Below are positions 19,831 through 28,970 of a stretch of 32,871 nucleotides of DNA, in pieces. The translations under genes and the position numbers were made by a program. The DNA lies in contig NZ_LWMU01000049.1 of NCBI RefSeq assembly GCF_001639275.1, positions 1-32,871 of the forward strand, given 5' to 3'. This stretch comes from Methanobrevibacter oralis. GTDB taxonomy: Archaea > Methanobacteriota > Methanobacteria > Methanobacteriales > Methanobacteriaceae. Within the stretch, counting starts at the first letter, position 1, and every line of letters starts with the position of its first letter. The notes below the pieces were generated by a model. The model saw only the letters and a program-made list of their open reading frames with translations. It ran no database searches and was not told the origin of the DNA.

Positions 19831-20708
19831 GCACTATTAATTTTTATTAATAATGTTAAAAATAGTTATTTACCAGTACCTATTAGTTTCAAAGACTTAA
19901 TTGATAAAGAAATAATAAAACAATCTTTAGAAATAACAACTCCATTACTTCAAGCCATAATATTATTCATGGTTTCAAGTGGTTGCAGTAGAAGAGAAAC
20001 TTTAAATCTTACTATTGCTGACTATATAAAAAGCGTATCAGATTATATAAATCAAGTTGATTTTTATGAAATATTAAAATTCTTAGTGGATAATGAAGAT
20101 GTAGTTCCAACTTTTCGTTTAAAACGTCAGAAAACTAATAAATATTATTATACTTTCTGTAGCCCTGAAGCCTCTCAAAAAATTGCATATTATTTAATAA
20201 TTCGTTGTCATAACAAATATGATCTTAAAGAACCATTATTTGATATTGGTTTACATCATATTAGTACAAAGTTTGCTCAAATAAATGACCATTTAGGATT
20301 GGTAAAAAAGGAACATACAATAGATTTAGACCTCATATGTTAAGGAAGTTTCATGCTTCAGCATTACTGAATGATGGTATGAGTAAAGATGATGTTAATA
20401 GTATGCAAGGAAAATCAAAAACAAAAACTGACGAATCATATTTTTTTGATGATCCTGATAAACTTAAACAAAAATATATTCAACACTTAAGTGCAGTCAC
20501 TATTAATTCTGAAGTTAATAGTTTAGATGTTAAAAGTCCTGAGTTTGTTAAACTTGAAGAGGAAAATAAGAAAAAAGATGATGTTATTAGTAAATATGAA
20601 GATTTTGTTGATAATATTGATGATCGTATTAATAAAAAAATACAGGATACAATTAAAAAGTCATCTGCTTTTGTGAGTGATGATGAGTTTGAGGAGTTAT
20701 TTTCGTGA
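19831..20708 (+). pseudogene. Broken tyrosine recombinase/integrase, 5'-truncated and frameshifted
   Basis: The frame opens after a stop near 19828-19830 with no usable start until ATG 19969, so the N-terminal arm- and core-binding domains are missing. The catalytic domain is recognisable: box I arginine region SGCSRRETLNL, then after a frameshift near 20330-20342 the HxxR motif (PHMLRKFHASAL) and the nucleophilic tyrosine in TDESYFF. A coiled-coil-like charged tail follows (EEENKKKDDVISKYED) to 20708. Without an N-terminus and with the shift it cannot give a full enzyme unless recoded. It probably marks the integration of a now-decayed element next to lonB. Confidence 0.8.
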
Positions 20709-20944
20709 TAAATGTTGTTTTCATGTTTTTGATTAATTTTTTATTATTTTCATTGAACGCTTGATTTTCAAACACATTGTCTTTCATTTTTCACACATGA
20801 ACAAATAAACATGTTTTTAATTAAAATACTGAACAATAAACTTTCATTATAGAAAATATTTGAATAGTAACATTTATTAACATTTAAAACAAAAAAATTA
20901 AAACTAAGAAAAAAATCATGATAAAAAAACTGAGGATATTAATT

Positions 20945-21358
20945 ATGGAGACTAAAAAAATAATTATAATATTAATAATTACTTGCATTATAGTCGCAGG
21001 AGCAACATATATACTAACAGATAATACTCCTATCAACAAAACACAAGCAAAACAACACAACAAATATTACAGAAAATACTACAACAAACATTAAAAATAA
21101 AACAATAAATTCAACTGCAAGTGATGAACCCGTAGTTACTAATACAGAAAAATCAAGTTACAGTTCCTCTTCAGATGAACCTGAATACGGATCTGATGAT
21201 TATGTTAAAAAATGAGATAAATCCCAAAAAGGAGATGGTGATTGGGCCTATCATCATGATCAACCAGTAAAAAAAGAAAATGGACATGAATATGTAAGAA
21301 TTTATGGTTCAGAAAAAGGTAAATCTTATTGGGATCAAATTGATAAAGATTACGAATA
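20945..21358 (+). pseudogene. Broken secreted protein with signal anchor (frameshift plus TGA stop)
   Basis: ATG 20945 starts a hydrophobic signal anchor (IIIILIITCIIVAGATYIL) followed by a Thr/Asn-rich linker. A frameshift near 21055 closes the first frame after 49 residues, but the second frame continues with NNTTNITENTTTN, SSSSDEPEYGSDDYVKK, a TGA at 21213, and DKSQKGDGDWAYHHDQP to a TAA at 21358. One TGG-to-TGA change at 21213 would explain the stop, giving VKKWDKSQ. The exterior domain is unknown. It follows the broken integrase and appears to be decayed cargo. Confidence 0.6.
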
Positions 21359-21387
21359 AAATATTAAAAAATAAAAATGGGTTAAAA

Positions 21388-22215
21388 ATGAGTGATGATA
21401 AAAATAGTATTAAATTATTTGAATCCCAAGAAATAAGAGCAAAATGGGATGATGAAATTGAAGATTATTACTTTTCAGTAATAGATGTTATTGCAGTATT
21501 AACTGACAGTAACAAACCACGAGATTATTGGTATCGTTTAAAAAAACGTGAATTAGAAAATGGTGTTGATCTGTCGACAAATTGTCGACATTTGAAAATG
21601 CCTGCTAAAGATGGTAAATTACGTGAAACTGATGTTGCAAATACTAAAGATTTATTCCGTATCATACAATCTATCCCTTCTAAAAAAGCAGAACCATTCA
21701 AACAATGGTTAGCTCAAGTAGGTAGTGAAAGACTTGATGAAATAGCAGACCCTGAATTAGCAATTGAAAGAGCAATAAGTACCTATCGTAAAAAAGGTTA
21801 TAGTGAAGATTGGATTACTCAAAGAATGCGAAGTATTGAAACTAGAAAAGACTTAACTGCTGAATGGGATAGGTCTGGTATTGAAGAAGGTTTAGAATAT
21901 GCAATATTAACTAATGAAATTAGTAAAGCTTCTTTTGGATTAACTACTAAACAACATAAACAGTATAAAAGTTTACGTAAAGAAAGCTTACGGGATAATA
22001 TGACTAATGCAGAATTAATTATCACTATGTTAGGTGAATTAGCCACCACAGAAATTAGTAAAAGTGAAAATCCAGAAGGTTTCAAAGAAAGCAAAATTGT
22101 TGCTAAACGTGGAGGAAACATAGCTGGTAATGCACGCAGAGAACTGGAAGCAAATACTGGTAAAAAAGTAGTAAGTGAAAAAACATCAAAAAACCCAAAA
22201 TTATTAGATGAATAA
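21388..22215 (+). CDS. BRO-N / DinD-like DNA-binding protein
   Basis: 275 residues. The N-terminal part (IKLFESQEIRAKWDDEIEDYYFSVIDVIAVL, then DSNKPRDYWYRLKKRE) is a BRO-N/antirepressor domain as found in phage proteins and in bacterial DNA-damage-inducible DinD. The rest resembles DinD (FKQWLAQVGSERLDEI, RSIETRKDLTAEWDRSGI, ITMLGELATTEI). The true start is taken as ATG 21388 (MSDDKNS): the upstream extension to 21304 would run through the end of the broken secreted gene and lacks a ribosome site. It is intact inside a decayed island, so it was perhaps acquired recently by transfer from bacteria or phage, or retained. DinD in Escherichia coli is SOS-induced and inhibits RecA filaments; a role here is inference. 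Confidence 0.85.
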   Translation: MSDDKNSIKLFESQEIRAKWDDEIEDYYFSVIDVIAVLTDSNKPRDYWYRLKKRELENGVDLSTNCRHLKMPAKDGKLRETDVANTKDLFRIIQSIPSKKAEPFKQWLAQVGSERLDEIADPELAIERAISTYRKKGYSEDWITQRMRSIETRKDLTAEWDRSGIEEGLEYAILTNEISKASFGLTTKQHKQYKSLRKESLRDNMTNAELIITMLGELATTEISKSENPEGFKESKIVAKRGGNIAGNARRELEANTGKKVVSEKTSKNPKLLDE

Positions 22216-22382
22216 TTTAATGTTATTGTAGAAAAAGAGCATTGGGGTCGTAGAAGCGGCAACTTCTCACCCCACACACTGGCTACAAAAAATAGTAAAC
22301 ACCGAGAGATGATTAAAATTTTAGTAACCAATATAATATATACTAAAAGTTGCTATTTAATATTTATTAATTTTAAAAAAAG

Positions 22383-24031
22383 GGGACTGTCAATTTGTTA
22401 GCTCTTGTTTTCGTTTTTCGATCCAGCCATCTTTTTGGTGCATTATCTGGTTGAATATTCCTTTTAATGTTCTAAATTTCTTTTTATGTGCTTGGGGCAT
22501 TGTATTTCCAATGTAATTTTCTATTTGATTGTTAGTACAGTCTAGTTTTCCTTTGTGTCTTTTTTTTAAGGAATTGTAATGTATTTTTTGTAATTCTGGG
22601 AAGAATTTTTTCTTTAAGTATTTTGCTAGAATTGGTGGATAAGTTTATTAATTTTTCTTTTAGGAAATTGATGTATTCATATTGCTTCTTCGTAGGTTTC
22701 TTTTTTGAATAATTTGTAAAATATGCTTATAATATTCGTTGATTTCTATTTTGTAGTTGTTTATCATGTTTTTGGATTGTTTTTTGATTTGTGTTTCTGA
22801 GTAGTTTAGGGTTTTGTTTTTTTTTAGATTGCTTTCATATTCTTTGCGTATTTGCTTTAGTTCTTCTCTAAGTTCTTCATTGATATTATAATACTTAAGT
22901 GAAATGTGCAGTGTTGGTGATCAAATCCAATTTCTCTCATTATTTTATCATATCCTGGTTTTAAATCCGTTACAATTGCAATGGACTCTGTTGCTTTGAT
23001 GCTGTTTTTTATAAAATTTTTTTGTTGTTGCAGAATCATTCTTTTTTCACTATATTAACTCTGCAATAGGCATTCGATTAATTAAATCAATATAATATAT
23101 GTCTATAATACCATTTTCGCTCAATTCATAATCCACTGTACAGTCATAAGCAGCATAAAGGTGAAAATTTCATATCGGTGTTAACATAATAACAATCCAT
23201 CGAAAGTTAAAAGAGATTTTCTATATCGTTTCATATGACATATTAATGCTATTAAAAACATTAAATAGTCCAAGAAAGATTTCTTAATGAATCCCAACCA
23301 TCTTTTTCGCAACTCAATTGCCTTGTTTTTCATTTTAGTTGAAAAATTACAGAAATCTTCATAAAATTCCTATTAAGCCTAATACTTGACTATAATATTT
23401 CTACATTTCTTACAAAGTATATCACTTGACTTTAATAATAAACACTAATTCCGTTTTCTAAATAGATTTTACGCTTATTATAAGATTTTTTAATAACATC
23501 ATGAGAAAAACAATGATTTACAATGAGGATCATGGATTACTCAATAACCCCATCTTTGTTAATAAACGCAATCTTCATCATAGAATACCATCAATATACA
23601 AAAAAAATTGAACAGTATTCATCACCAAAACTACATTGCACTCTTTCATCATCATTTTTTCTAACAAGATCAACATTCGAAATAGTTAAATATATATTGG
23701 TTGCCATCTAAAAATAAGATATGGAAGGCATTTGTTTTTTTGTTTCATGTATAAATATTTGTCTTCCAACCTATATAAAACTTATTATTGCTCAAATTAA
23801 GAAAATAATTACAAAAATATGGTAAAAAATAATTTAAGAAAAAAATCAACCAGTTAATCAAAAATTAGAAAGATTTAAAAAGAAATAAAAAACACAAAAA
23901 ACTAGTATTAAAACCCATCACAACAAGAAAACAACAACTAATATTTAAATCTTTTCACAAACACAAAAGAATCAAAGAAAAAGAAAAAAAACTAAAAAAA
24001 TATGACCAAGAGCTAACAAATTGACAGTCCC
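22383..24031 (-). mobile_element. Decayed insertion sequence, 1.65 kb, with perfect 25-bp inverted ends
   Basis: Left end GGGACTGTCAATTT at 22383-22407 and its exact reverse complement at 24007-24031 form a perfect 25-bp inverted repeat. Inside, on the minus strand, lies a DDE-type transposase broken by several indels. No obvious target-site duplication is seen in the flanks, suggesting age or an exchange. The last 127 bases match the IS end at position 1. I do not assign an IS family; the conserved TDLKPGY and TNNQIENY strings may help to identify it. Confidence 0.88.
22385..23720 (-). pseudogene. Transposase (DDE type), multiply frameshifted
   Basis: Reading the minus strand, coherent pieces appear in order: an N-terminal part near 23700-23600 (NIYLTISNVDLVRKNDDE), YAAYDCTVDYELSENGIID around 23155-23050, then IAIVTDLKPGYDKIMREIGF with CTFHL at 22980-22890, then LFKKETYEEA, NFLKEKLI and PPILAKYLKKKFFPEL near 22700-22590, and TNNQIENYIGNTM to KRKQELTN at 22540-22390. 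Frame changes between the pieces show at least three indels plus in-frame stops, for instance near 22645 and 22690. The candidate catalytic acids are Asp in YDCTVD, Asp in TDLKPGY and Glu in NNQIENY. Not functional. Confidence 0.8.
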
Positions 24032-24067
24032 TATAATTATTAATAATATTTTACAATATTAAATGCA

Positions 24068-24331
24068 CTATTCTAACTTATTACCACAATTTCCACAAAA
24101 TAGTGATCCATCTTTTACTTTGCTTCCACAATTTGGACAAAAGATATTTTTATTAGGTTTATATACTTTATGACCACATGAAGAACAAAAAGGAGAATTA
24201 GAATCAACTTCAGCACCACAATTTGTGCAGAACAATCTTTTTGAAATAAACCTTAAATCACAAGAACAATTTAAGCAAAATTTACAATCATCTTTCATTG
24301 AAGATCCACAATCTGGACAAATTTTAGTCAT
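24068..24331 (-). CDS. Protein of three or four zinc ribbons
   Basis: 87 residues built of repeated zinc-ribbon halves: CPDCG with CLNC, CTNCGAEV with CSSCGH, and CPNCGSKV with CGNCGNKLE. There is no membrane helix or other domain. Such short zinc-ribbon proteins are frequent in Methanobrevibacter and may bind nucleic acid or proteins; the role is unknown. It starts at ATG 24331 without a clear ribosome site and ends 36 bases before the IS. An adhesin terminator separates it from the upstream gene. Confidence 0.8.
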   Translation of the reverse strand: MTKICPDCGSSMKDDCKFCLNCSCDLRFISKRLFCTNCGAEVDSNSPFCSSCGHKVYKPNKNIFCPNCGSKVKDGSLFCGNCGNKLE

Positions 24332-24368
24332 AAAAAATAATTTGTTATTAGTATATATTAAATTATCG

Positions 24369-24401
24369 AAAAAAAAATAACAGAAGTAAATTGAAACTTC
24401 T
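24369..24401 (-). terminator. Hairpin plus T9 terminator of the adhesin-like gene
   Basis: AGAAGT (24382-24387) pairs with ACTTCT (24396-24401), and on the minus strand nine T follow (A-run 24369-24377). It overlaps the stop codon of the adhesin-like gene. Confidence 0.65.
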
Positions 24402-26001
24402 ATTTTATTCTAATTTTCATTGAAGCTACTTTGCCTCCACAATTGGCAGTAACCTTATAAGCACCTCTTTTTAAAGGTTTTTTCAAATTCGCATAAGCAT
24501 AACCATATTTATTAGTTTTTACTTTTGCAAATACTTTCCCTTTAACTTTGAAAATAACAGTTTTACCAACTATAGGTTTTCCATTTGAAAGCCACCATTT
24601 TGAATAAAGTTTAATTGGTTTAACTTTTATTTTATTAGATACTTTAAATTCCTTATATATAGCTTTAATATTGTATTTCTTAGGAGGTAAACTTATTTTT
24701 AAAGAGGCATAACCATTTTTATTAGTTTTAACCTTATAAGATTTACCATTAAGTTTAAAAGTTACTATTTTACCATAACCTACAAACTTACCATTATCCC
24801 CTATAATTCTTACAGTATATTTAGAGCCATCACCATAAATCATAGTTATTGGCTTATTACCTACAATTCTTTTTAGGATAAAAGCATAATAATCTATTTT
24901 ATCACCAGTTTCAGGATTGGTAATCTCCACTTTATGTATGCCAACATTTAATTTAATATATAATTTGGCAACACCTTTTGAATCTGTCTTTACTTTGTAT
25001 GTTTTGCCTTTTACTTTAAAATGAACGTTATAGTTCTTTAAAGCCTTACCATTTATATCATAAAAGATAGCTTTATAATCTAAACCACTTTTATAACCTC
25101 TAACTATATTACCTGCACTAATAGAAAATCCAATGTTTTTAGCTATTTTATGTTTAAAACTGTAAATATAATCTCCTTGTTTAAATGCTTTACAATTTGA
25201 AATTGTATTTTTTGAAAAGCTAATACTGCCTTCACCATAATCAACTATAGCTCCATAATTAGCAAATGAATTTTTAAAATGGTTATTTATAATATTAACA
25301 TGCACTTTATTTTCTGTTGATATTACCCCACCAAACTCAGCACTACATTTATCAAATACATTATTTTTAATAATTACACTACCATAAGAATTACCTACAA
25401 CATATATTGCTCCTCCAGCATAGGCAACATTATTAAGGAATTGATTATTAGAAATCATTATTGAAGTTCCAGTAACATTATTAGTTATTAAAATTGCTCC
25501 ACCCCATTTATCCTTCTCAATATCTTTAACATTACCATTAATAAACTTAATACCGGAAATTACAACACTTTTTCCTGGAACTGAAATCTGCAATATTCTT
25601 CCATAATTTCCAGCATCAAATATTGCCCCATTTTGACCAAGAATTTTAACAGAGTCAGTAATAGAAACGGAATTTACATTATAATGTCCCTTAGCAACAT
25701 TAATTGTACCTCCTGAAGAAACCAATGAAAGAGCTTTATTTAAACTTGCAACAGGTTTAGATTGACTTCCATCATTAGCATCATTACCATTTGGACTTAA
25801 ATAAATAGAACTACTTTTACTTAACACTTCATCATTAGAAACCTCTAAATTTTGACTTTCATCATCTGTATTAATAGCTATTGAATCGTCATTATTAATT
25901 CCTTGAAGATCAGTTGAGTTTTCTTCTGCAAAAGAAAATGGAATCATGATTAGAACCATGAAAATAGCTAAAATTAAGATATACTTATTTAACTTAAACA
26001 T
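24400..26001 (-). CDS. Adhesin-like secreted protein (beta-helix plus Ig-like repeats)
   Basis: 533 residues. A cleavable signal peptide (about 1-25, ending PFSFA) leads to a parallel beta-helix domain (about 52-290) opened by SIYLSPNGNDANDGSQSKPV and repeating short turns (GGAIYVVGNS, GGVISTENK, YGAIVDYGEG). The C-terminal half has three or so Ig-like domains with recurring KGKTYKVKTDSKGVAKL, NGKSYKVKTNKNGYASL and KGKVFAKVKTNKYGYAYANL strands. This is the adhesin-like protein type of gut Methanobrevibacter, thought to contact host or microbial partners. It is short for the family, and there is no obvious C-terminal membrane anchor, so it may be released or bound non-covalently to the wall. 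The ATG follows GGAGGA. Confidence 0.9.
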   Translation of the reverse strand: MFKLNKYILILAIFMVLIMIPFSFAEENSTDLQGINNDDSIAINTDDESQNLEVSNDEVLSKSSSIYLSPNGNDANDGSQSKPVASLNKALSLVSSGGTINVAKGHYNVNSVSITDSVKILGQNGAIFDAGNYGRILQISVPGKSVVISGIKFINGNVKDIEKDKWGGAILITNNVTGTSIMISNNQFLNNVAYAGGAIYVVGNSYGSVIIKNNVFDKCSAEFGGVISTENKVHVNIINNHFKNSFANYGAIVDYGEGSISFSKNTISNCKAFKQGDYIYSFKHKIAKNIGFSISAGNIVRGYKSGLDYKAIFYDINGKALKNYNVHFKVKGKTYKVKTDSKGVAKLYIKLNVGIHKVEITNPETGDKIDYYAFILKRIVGNKPITMIYGDGSKYTVRIIGDNGKFVGYGKIVTFKLNGKSYKVKTNKNGYASLKISLPPKKYNIKAIYKEFKVSNKIKVKPIKLYSKWWLSNGKPIVGKTVIFKVKGKVFAKVKTNKYGYAYANLKKPLKRGAYKVTANCGGKVASMKIRIK

Positions 26002-26206
26002 TTTTTTTATCCTCCATTATTTTATCATATTTATTGAAAAAATAAAAATTATAATATTTTTCCAATATTTAAATAATAATTATTTAATAATATTATATTA
26101 AATTAAGTTGCTTTTAAATTTTTTTAGTTGACTTTAATTAACAAGATAAATTATACTTTTTTTAAATTAAAATTTATTTATAACATAAACAACAATATAT
26201 CTCATC
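26002..26206. promoter_or_regulatory. Divergent promoter region of the adhesin-like gene and cobQ
   Basis: 205 AT-rich bases between two start codons. For cobQ, AATTTATTTATAAC near 26170-26183 is a TATA-like box about 25-35 bases before the ATG, which would give a nearly leaderless message. The adhesin side has a GGAGGA ribosome site at about 26011-26016. No clear operator or riboswitch structure is seen. Confidence 0.4.
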
Positions 26207-27736
26207 ATGACAAAATGTATCATGGTTCAAGGAACCTCATCAAATGCCGGTAAAAGCATGCTTGTAGCTGCTTTGTGTAGAATATATAAAAATAGAGGAT
26301 ACAAAGTAGCTCCTTTTAAATCTCAGAACATGTCTTTAAATTCATATACTACTAAGGAAAATGGAGAAATTGGGATAGCCCAAATGTTACAAGCAGAAGC
26401 GGCAATGATTGAACCTAGTATCCATATGAACCCAATTTTATTAAAGCCAAAAGGAGACTTCACATCAAATGTTATAATCCAAGGAAAATCTATTGGAGAT
26501 ATGGATTTCTATGATTATCAGCATAAATACCATGATACTGCGCTAAACGCTATAAAAGAAAGTTTTAATAAATTAAAAGAAGAATATGAAGTCATTATTA
26601 TTGAAGGAGCTGGTTCTCCTGCTGAAATCAATATGCGTGATCAGGATATTGCAAATATGGAAATTGCACATCTTGCAGATGCCAATGTTATTTTAATTGC
26701 AGATATTGAAATGGGTGGAGTTTTTGCAGCTATCGCCGGAACATATGTTTTACTTGATGATTACGATAGATCTAGACTAAAAGCAACCGTTATTAACAAA
26801 TTTAGAGGCAATTTAGATATATTAAAACCCGGTCTTGATAGGATTGAAGAAATTACTGGTGAACCGGTTTTAGGAGTATTGCCTTATGATGAAACTTTAA
26901 AACTTCCAGAAGAGGATTCAGCTTCACTAACCACTCATGAATTTGCAGAAAACAAAGACATTACAATAGGAGTTATTAGACTTCCTAAAATATCCAATTT
27001 TACAGATATTGACCCATTTGAATATGAAAAAGATGTTGGAATTAAAATGATTGGAATAAATGATGATATTGGAGATGTTGATGCAATCATTATTCCAGGT
27101 ACTCGTAATTCCACCGAAGATATTCATGCACTTTTTAAAAGTGGGTTAGCACAAAAAATAATTGATAAATCTTTAGAAATTCCAATTGTTGGTATTTGTG
27201 GAGGATTACAAATATTAGGTAATATTATTTATGATGAAGATAAAAAAGAATCAAAGCATGGTACAATTGAAGCTTTAGGATTAATTGATATTGAATCTAA
27301 GTTTAGTCGCTTAGAAAAAATTGTAACTCAATCAGAAGCCATTATACCAGATAAAATCAATGGTATAGCTGGCGAGATATTTAAAAATATTGCTGGTGAG
27401 AAAGTTAAGGGCTATGAAATACATGAAGGTACAACAGAATTGTCTGATAATGTTAGTAACCTATTGAATATTACTAAAGGTCAAGGAAACAATGATGAAG
27501 GATTAATAGATGGAGCATCACAAGGAAATATATTTGCAACTTATCTCCATGGAATATTCCACAATTATAATTTTAGAAGAGAGTTTTTAAACTATTTAAG
27601 AGTTAAAAAAGGTTTAAAAGCAGAACTTGGAAAAGATCCTTATCAAAGTGAAAAAGACTATTCCTTAAATAGATTAGCTGAAATCGTTGAAGAAAACTTA
27701 GATATGGACATTATTGATGATCTGCTTTTCTCATAA
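26207..27736 (+). CDS. cobQ: Cobyric acid synthase
   Basis: 509-residue glutamine-dependent amidotransferase that amidates the b, d, e and g side chains of adenosylcobyrinic a,c-diamide in cobamide synthesis; methanogens need the product for the Mtr methyltransferase. The N-terminal synthetase domain has the P-loop-like QGTSSNAGKSM (8-18) and SQNMSLN. The C-terminal class I glutaminase domain has the nucleophile Cys331 (VGICGGLQ) and His448 (ATYLHGIFHN). Length is typical. There is no ribosome site, so it is probably leaderless. The 3' end overlaps that of the convergent methyltransferase by 26 bases. Confidence 0.96.
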   Translation: MTKCIMVQGTSSNAGKSMLVAALCRIYKNRGYKVAPFKSQNMSLNSYTTKENGEIGIAQMLQAEAAMIEPSIHMNPILLKPKGDFTSNVIIQGKSIGDMDFYDYQHKYHDTALNAIKESFNKLKEEYEVIIIEGAGSPAEINMRDQDIANMEIAHLADANVILIADIEMGGVFAAIAGTYVLLDDYDRSRLKATVINKFRGNLDILKPGLDRIEEITGEPVLGVLPYDETLKLPEEDSASLTTHEFAENKDITIGVIRLPKISNFTDIDPFEYEKDVGIKMIGINDDIGDVDAIIIPGTRNSTEDIHALFKSGLAQKIIDKSLEIPIVGICGGLQILGNIIYDEDKKESKHGTIEALGLIDIESKFSRLEKIVTQSEAIIPDKINGIAGEIFKNIAGEKVKGYEIHEGTTELSDNVSNLLNITKGQGNNDEGLIDGASQGNIFATYLHGIFHNYNFRREFLNYLRVKKGLKAELGKDPYQSEKDYSLNRLAEIVEENLDMDIIDDLLFS

Positions 27737-28454
27737 CATAAAAAACATAGCTATAATCATCTGAATTTTTCATATAAACTGATATTTCTTTTTTTAGTTC
27801 ATTTATAAAAACTTTTGCAGAACCATCTGATGAAATTTTGGCTAAATTTTTCTCTAAAGCTGAAAAATAATTTTTCCAGTCCTCTTTTGGAACAACAGCA
27901 TAATCAATAAACTCATAACCTTCCTTTTCAATTATCTTAATTTTATTCTTAATTGAATCAACTTCTTCATAATTGTTTTTCCAGAATTTTCGACTTTCAA
28001 CAGAAGGAGCTGAAATCCAAGAAATATCCGATGCTACTAAATAACCATTTACTTTAAGCAGCCTTTTCCATTCTTTTAAAGCTTTTTTAAATCCCATAAT
28101 GTGGATTGAAGCTTCACAGAATAATATATCAAATTCTTCATTTGCAAAATCCAAATCGTTCATATCCATTCTATAAACGTGAACTCTATTAGACAAATTA
28201 TTTAAAGCTATTTTTTCTTCAACTTCATTAATATAATGTCTAAATAAATCAATAGCTTCAATTGTAGCATTTTCAAAAAAATTCGCAAGTAACACTGTTT
28301 GTGTTCCAACACCACATGCAATATCTAAAATAGCTAACTCATCATTATGATCAAATTCAACTAAATTAATGGCTTTTAGTGTTGTATTGTCACTACCTGG
28401 AGCTAGTCTAGGCATATTTTTATACGCTAAGTAAAAGTAAAGAGGAACATCCAT
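27711..28454 (-). CDS. Class I SAM-dependent methyltransferase
   Basis: 247 residues. Motif I LDIACGVGTQT (about 43-53), an acidic strand end IEAIDLF for the ribose of S-adenosylmethionine, YRMDMNDLDF and the motif-IV-like FDILFCEASIHIMGF are all in order, giving a complete Rossmann-type methyltransferase. The N-terminus MDVPLYFYLAYKNMPRLAPGS is typical of small-molecule methyltransferases of the UbiE/Methyltransf_25 type. The substrate is unknown. It is convergent with cobQ, with a 26-base 3' overlap, so the neighbouring gene is not evidence of a cobamide role. Confidence 0.88.
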   Translation of the reverse strand: MDVPLYFYLAYKNMPRLAPGSDNTTLKAINLVEFDHNDELAILDIACGVGTQTVLLANFFENATIEAIDLFRHYINEVEEKIALNNLSNRVHVYRMDMNDLDFANEEFDILFCEASIHIMGFKKALKEWKRLLKVNGYLVASDISWISAPSVESRKFWKNNYEEVDSIKNKIKIIEKEGYEFIDYAVVPKEDWKNYFSALEKNLAKISSDGSAKVFINELKKEISVYMKNSDDYSYVFYVMRKADHQ

Positions 28455-28674
28455 ATCATCACATTAGTTTTGTTGTTTAACATTCTAACTTTTAAACTTT
28501 GAAGTATTTATCTCTTCATCTTATTTAACATTCCTAGAAACTTAAGGTTATTCATGAAAATCATGCAACAAACAAGAGAATTACAAACTAAATAAAAAAC
28601 GGCTTTTTTCTGTTTTCTGGATGTTTATTATATTATGTGAATCGGTTTTCAATGTCTATAATAGCTATATTTAG

Positions 28675-28908
28675 ATGAGTAATATGGAAATTGAATTTAA
28701 ACGTTCTGCATTAAGGCAATTAAAACATTGAAAAAGAAAAATCCAAAAGCTTAAGATTGTTTGAAAAATTAGATGAAATATTAAAAGATTCCAATAATAT
28801 TCGTTATGAGAAAGTAAAAAAATATCCTAAATATAAACGAGTCAAAGGATAATTACATGATATGTTTATATAGGTCATGTTGAAGATAGGTCTAAAGCAT
28901 ATAATTAA
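28675..28908 (+). pseudogene. RelE/ParE-like toxin remnant
   Basis: Begins ATG AGT AAT ATG with MEIEFKRSALRQLK, then changes frame to TLKKKNPKA, then to LFEKLDEILKDSNNIRYEKVKKYPKYKRVKG, and finally to YVYIGHVEDRSKAYN. Pieced together these give a small RelE/ParE-type toxin (start IEFKRSALRQLKKL, end IGHVEDRSKAY). Three or more frameshifts show that it is dead. No antitoxin gene is recognised in the 220 bases upstream. Confidence 0.6.
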
Positions 28909-28970
28909 TTTCATTGTAGAAACACTTTTTAAATGATATGACACTAAAAATCATCCATTTTTAAAAACTT

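Noticed and set aside
21572-21590. Two TGTCGACA palindromes separated by three bases inside the DinD-like gene
   Set aside because: They fall in the coding stretch for LSTNCRH, a segment that looks conserved in BRO-N proteins, so the repeat is probably dictated by the protein.
21819-22331. 170-codon minus-strand open frame over the DinD-like gene
   Set aside because: It is antisense to a recognisable gene and has the Leu/Ser-rich composition of a shadow frame.
26002-26206. Cobalamin riboswitch before cobQ
   Set aside because: No B12-box-like sequence or large structured leader is visible, and archaeal cobQ genes are not known for it.
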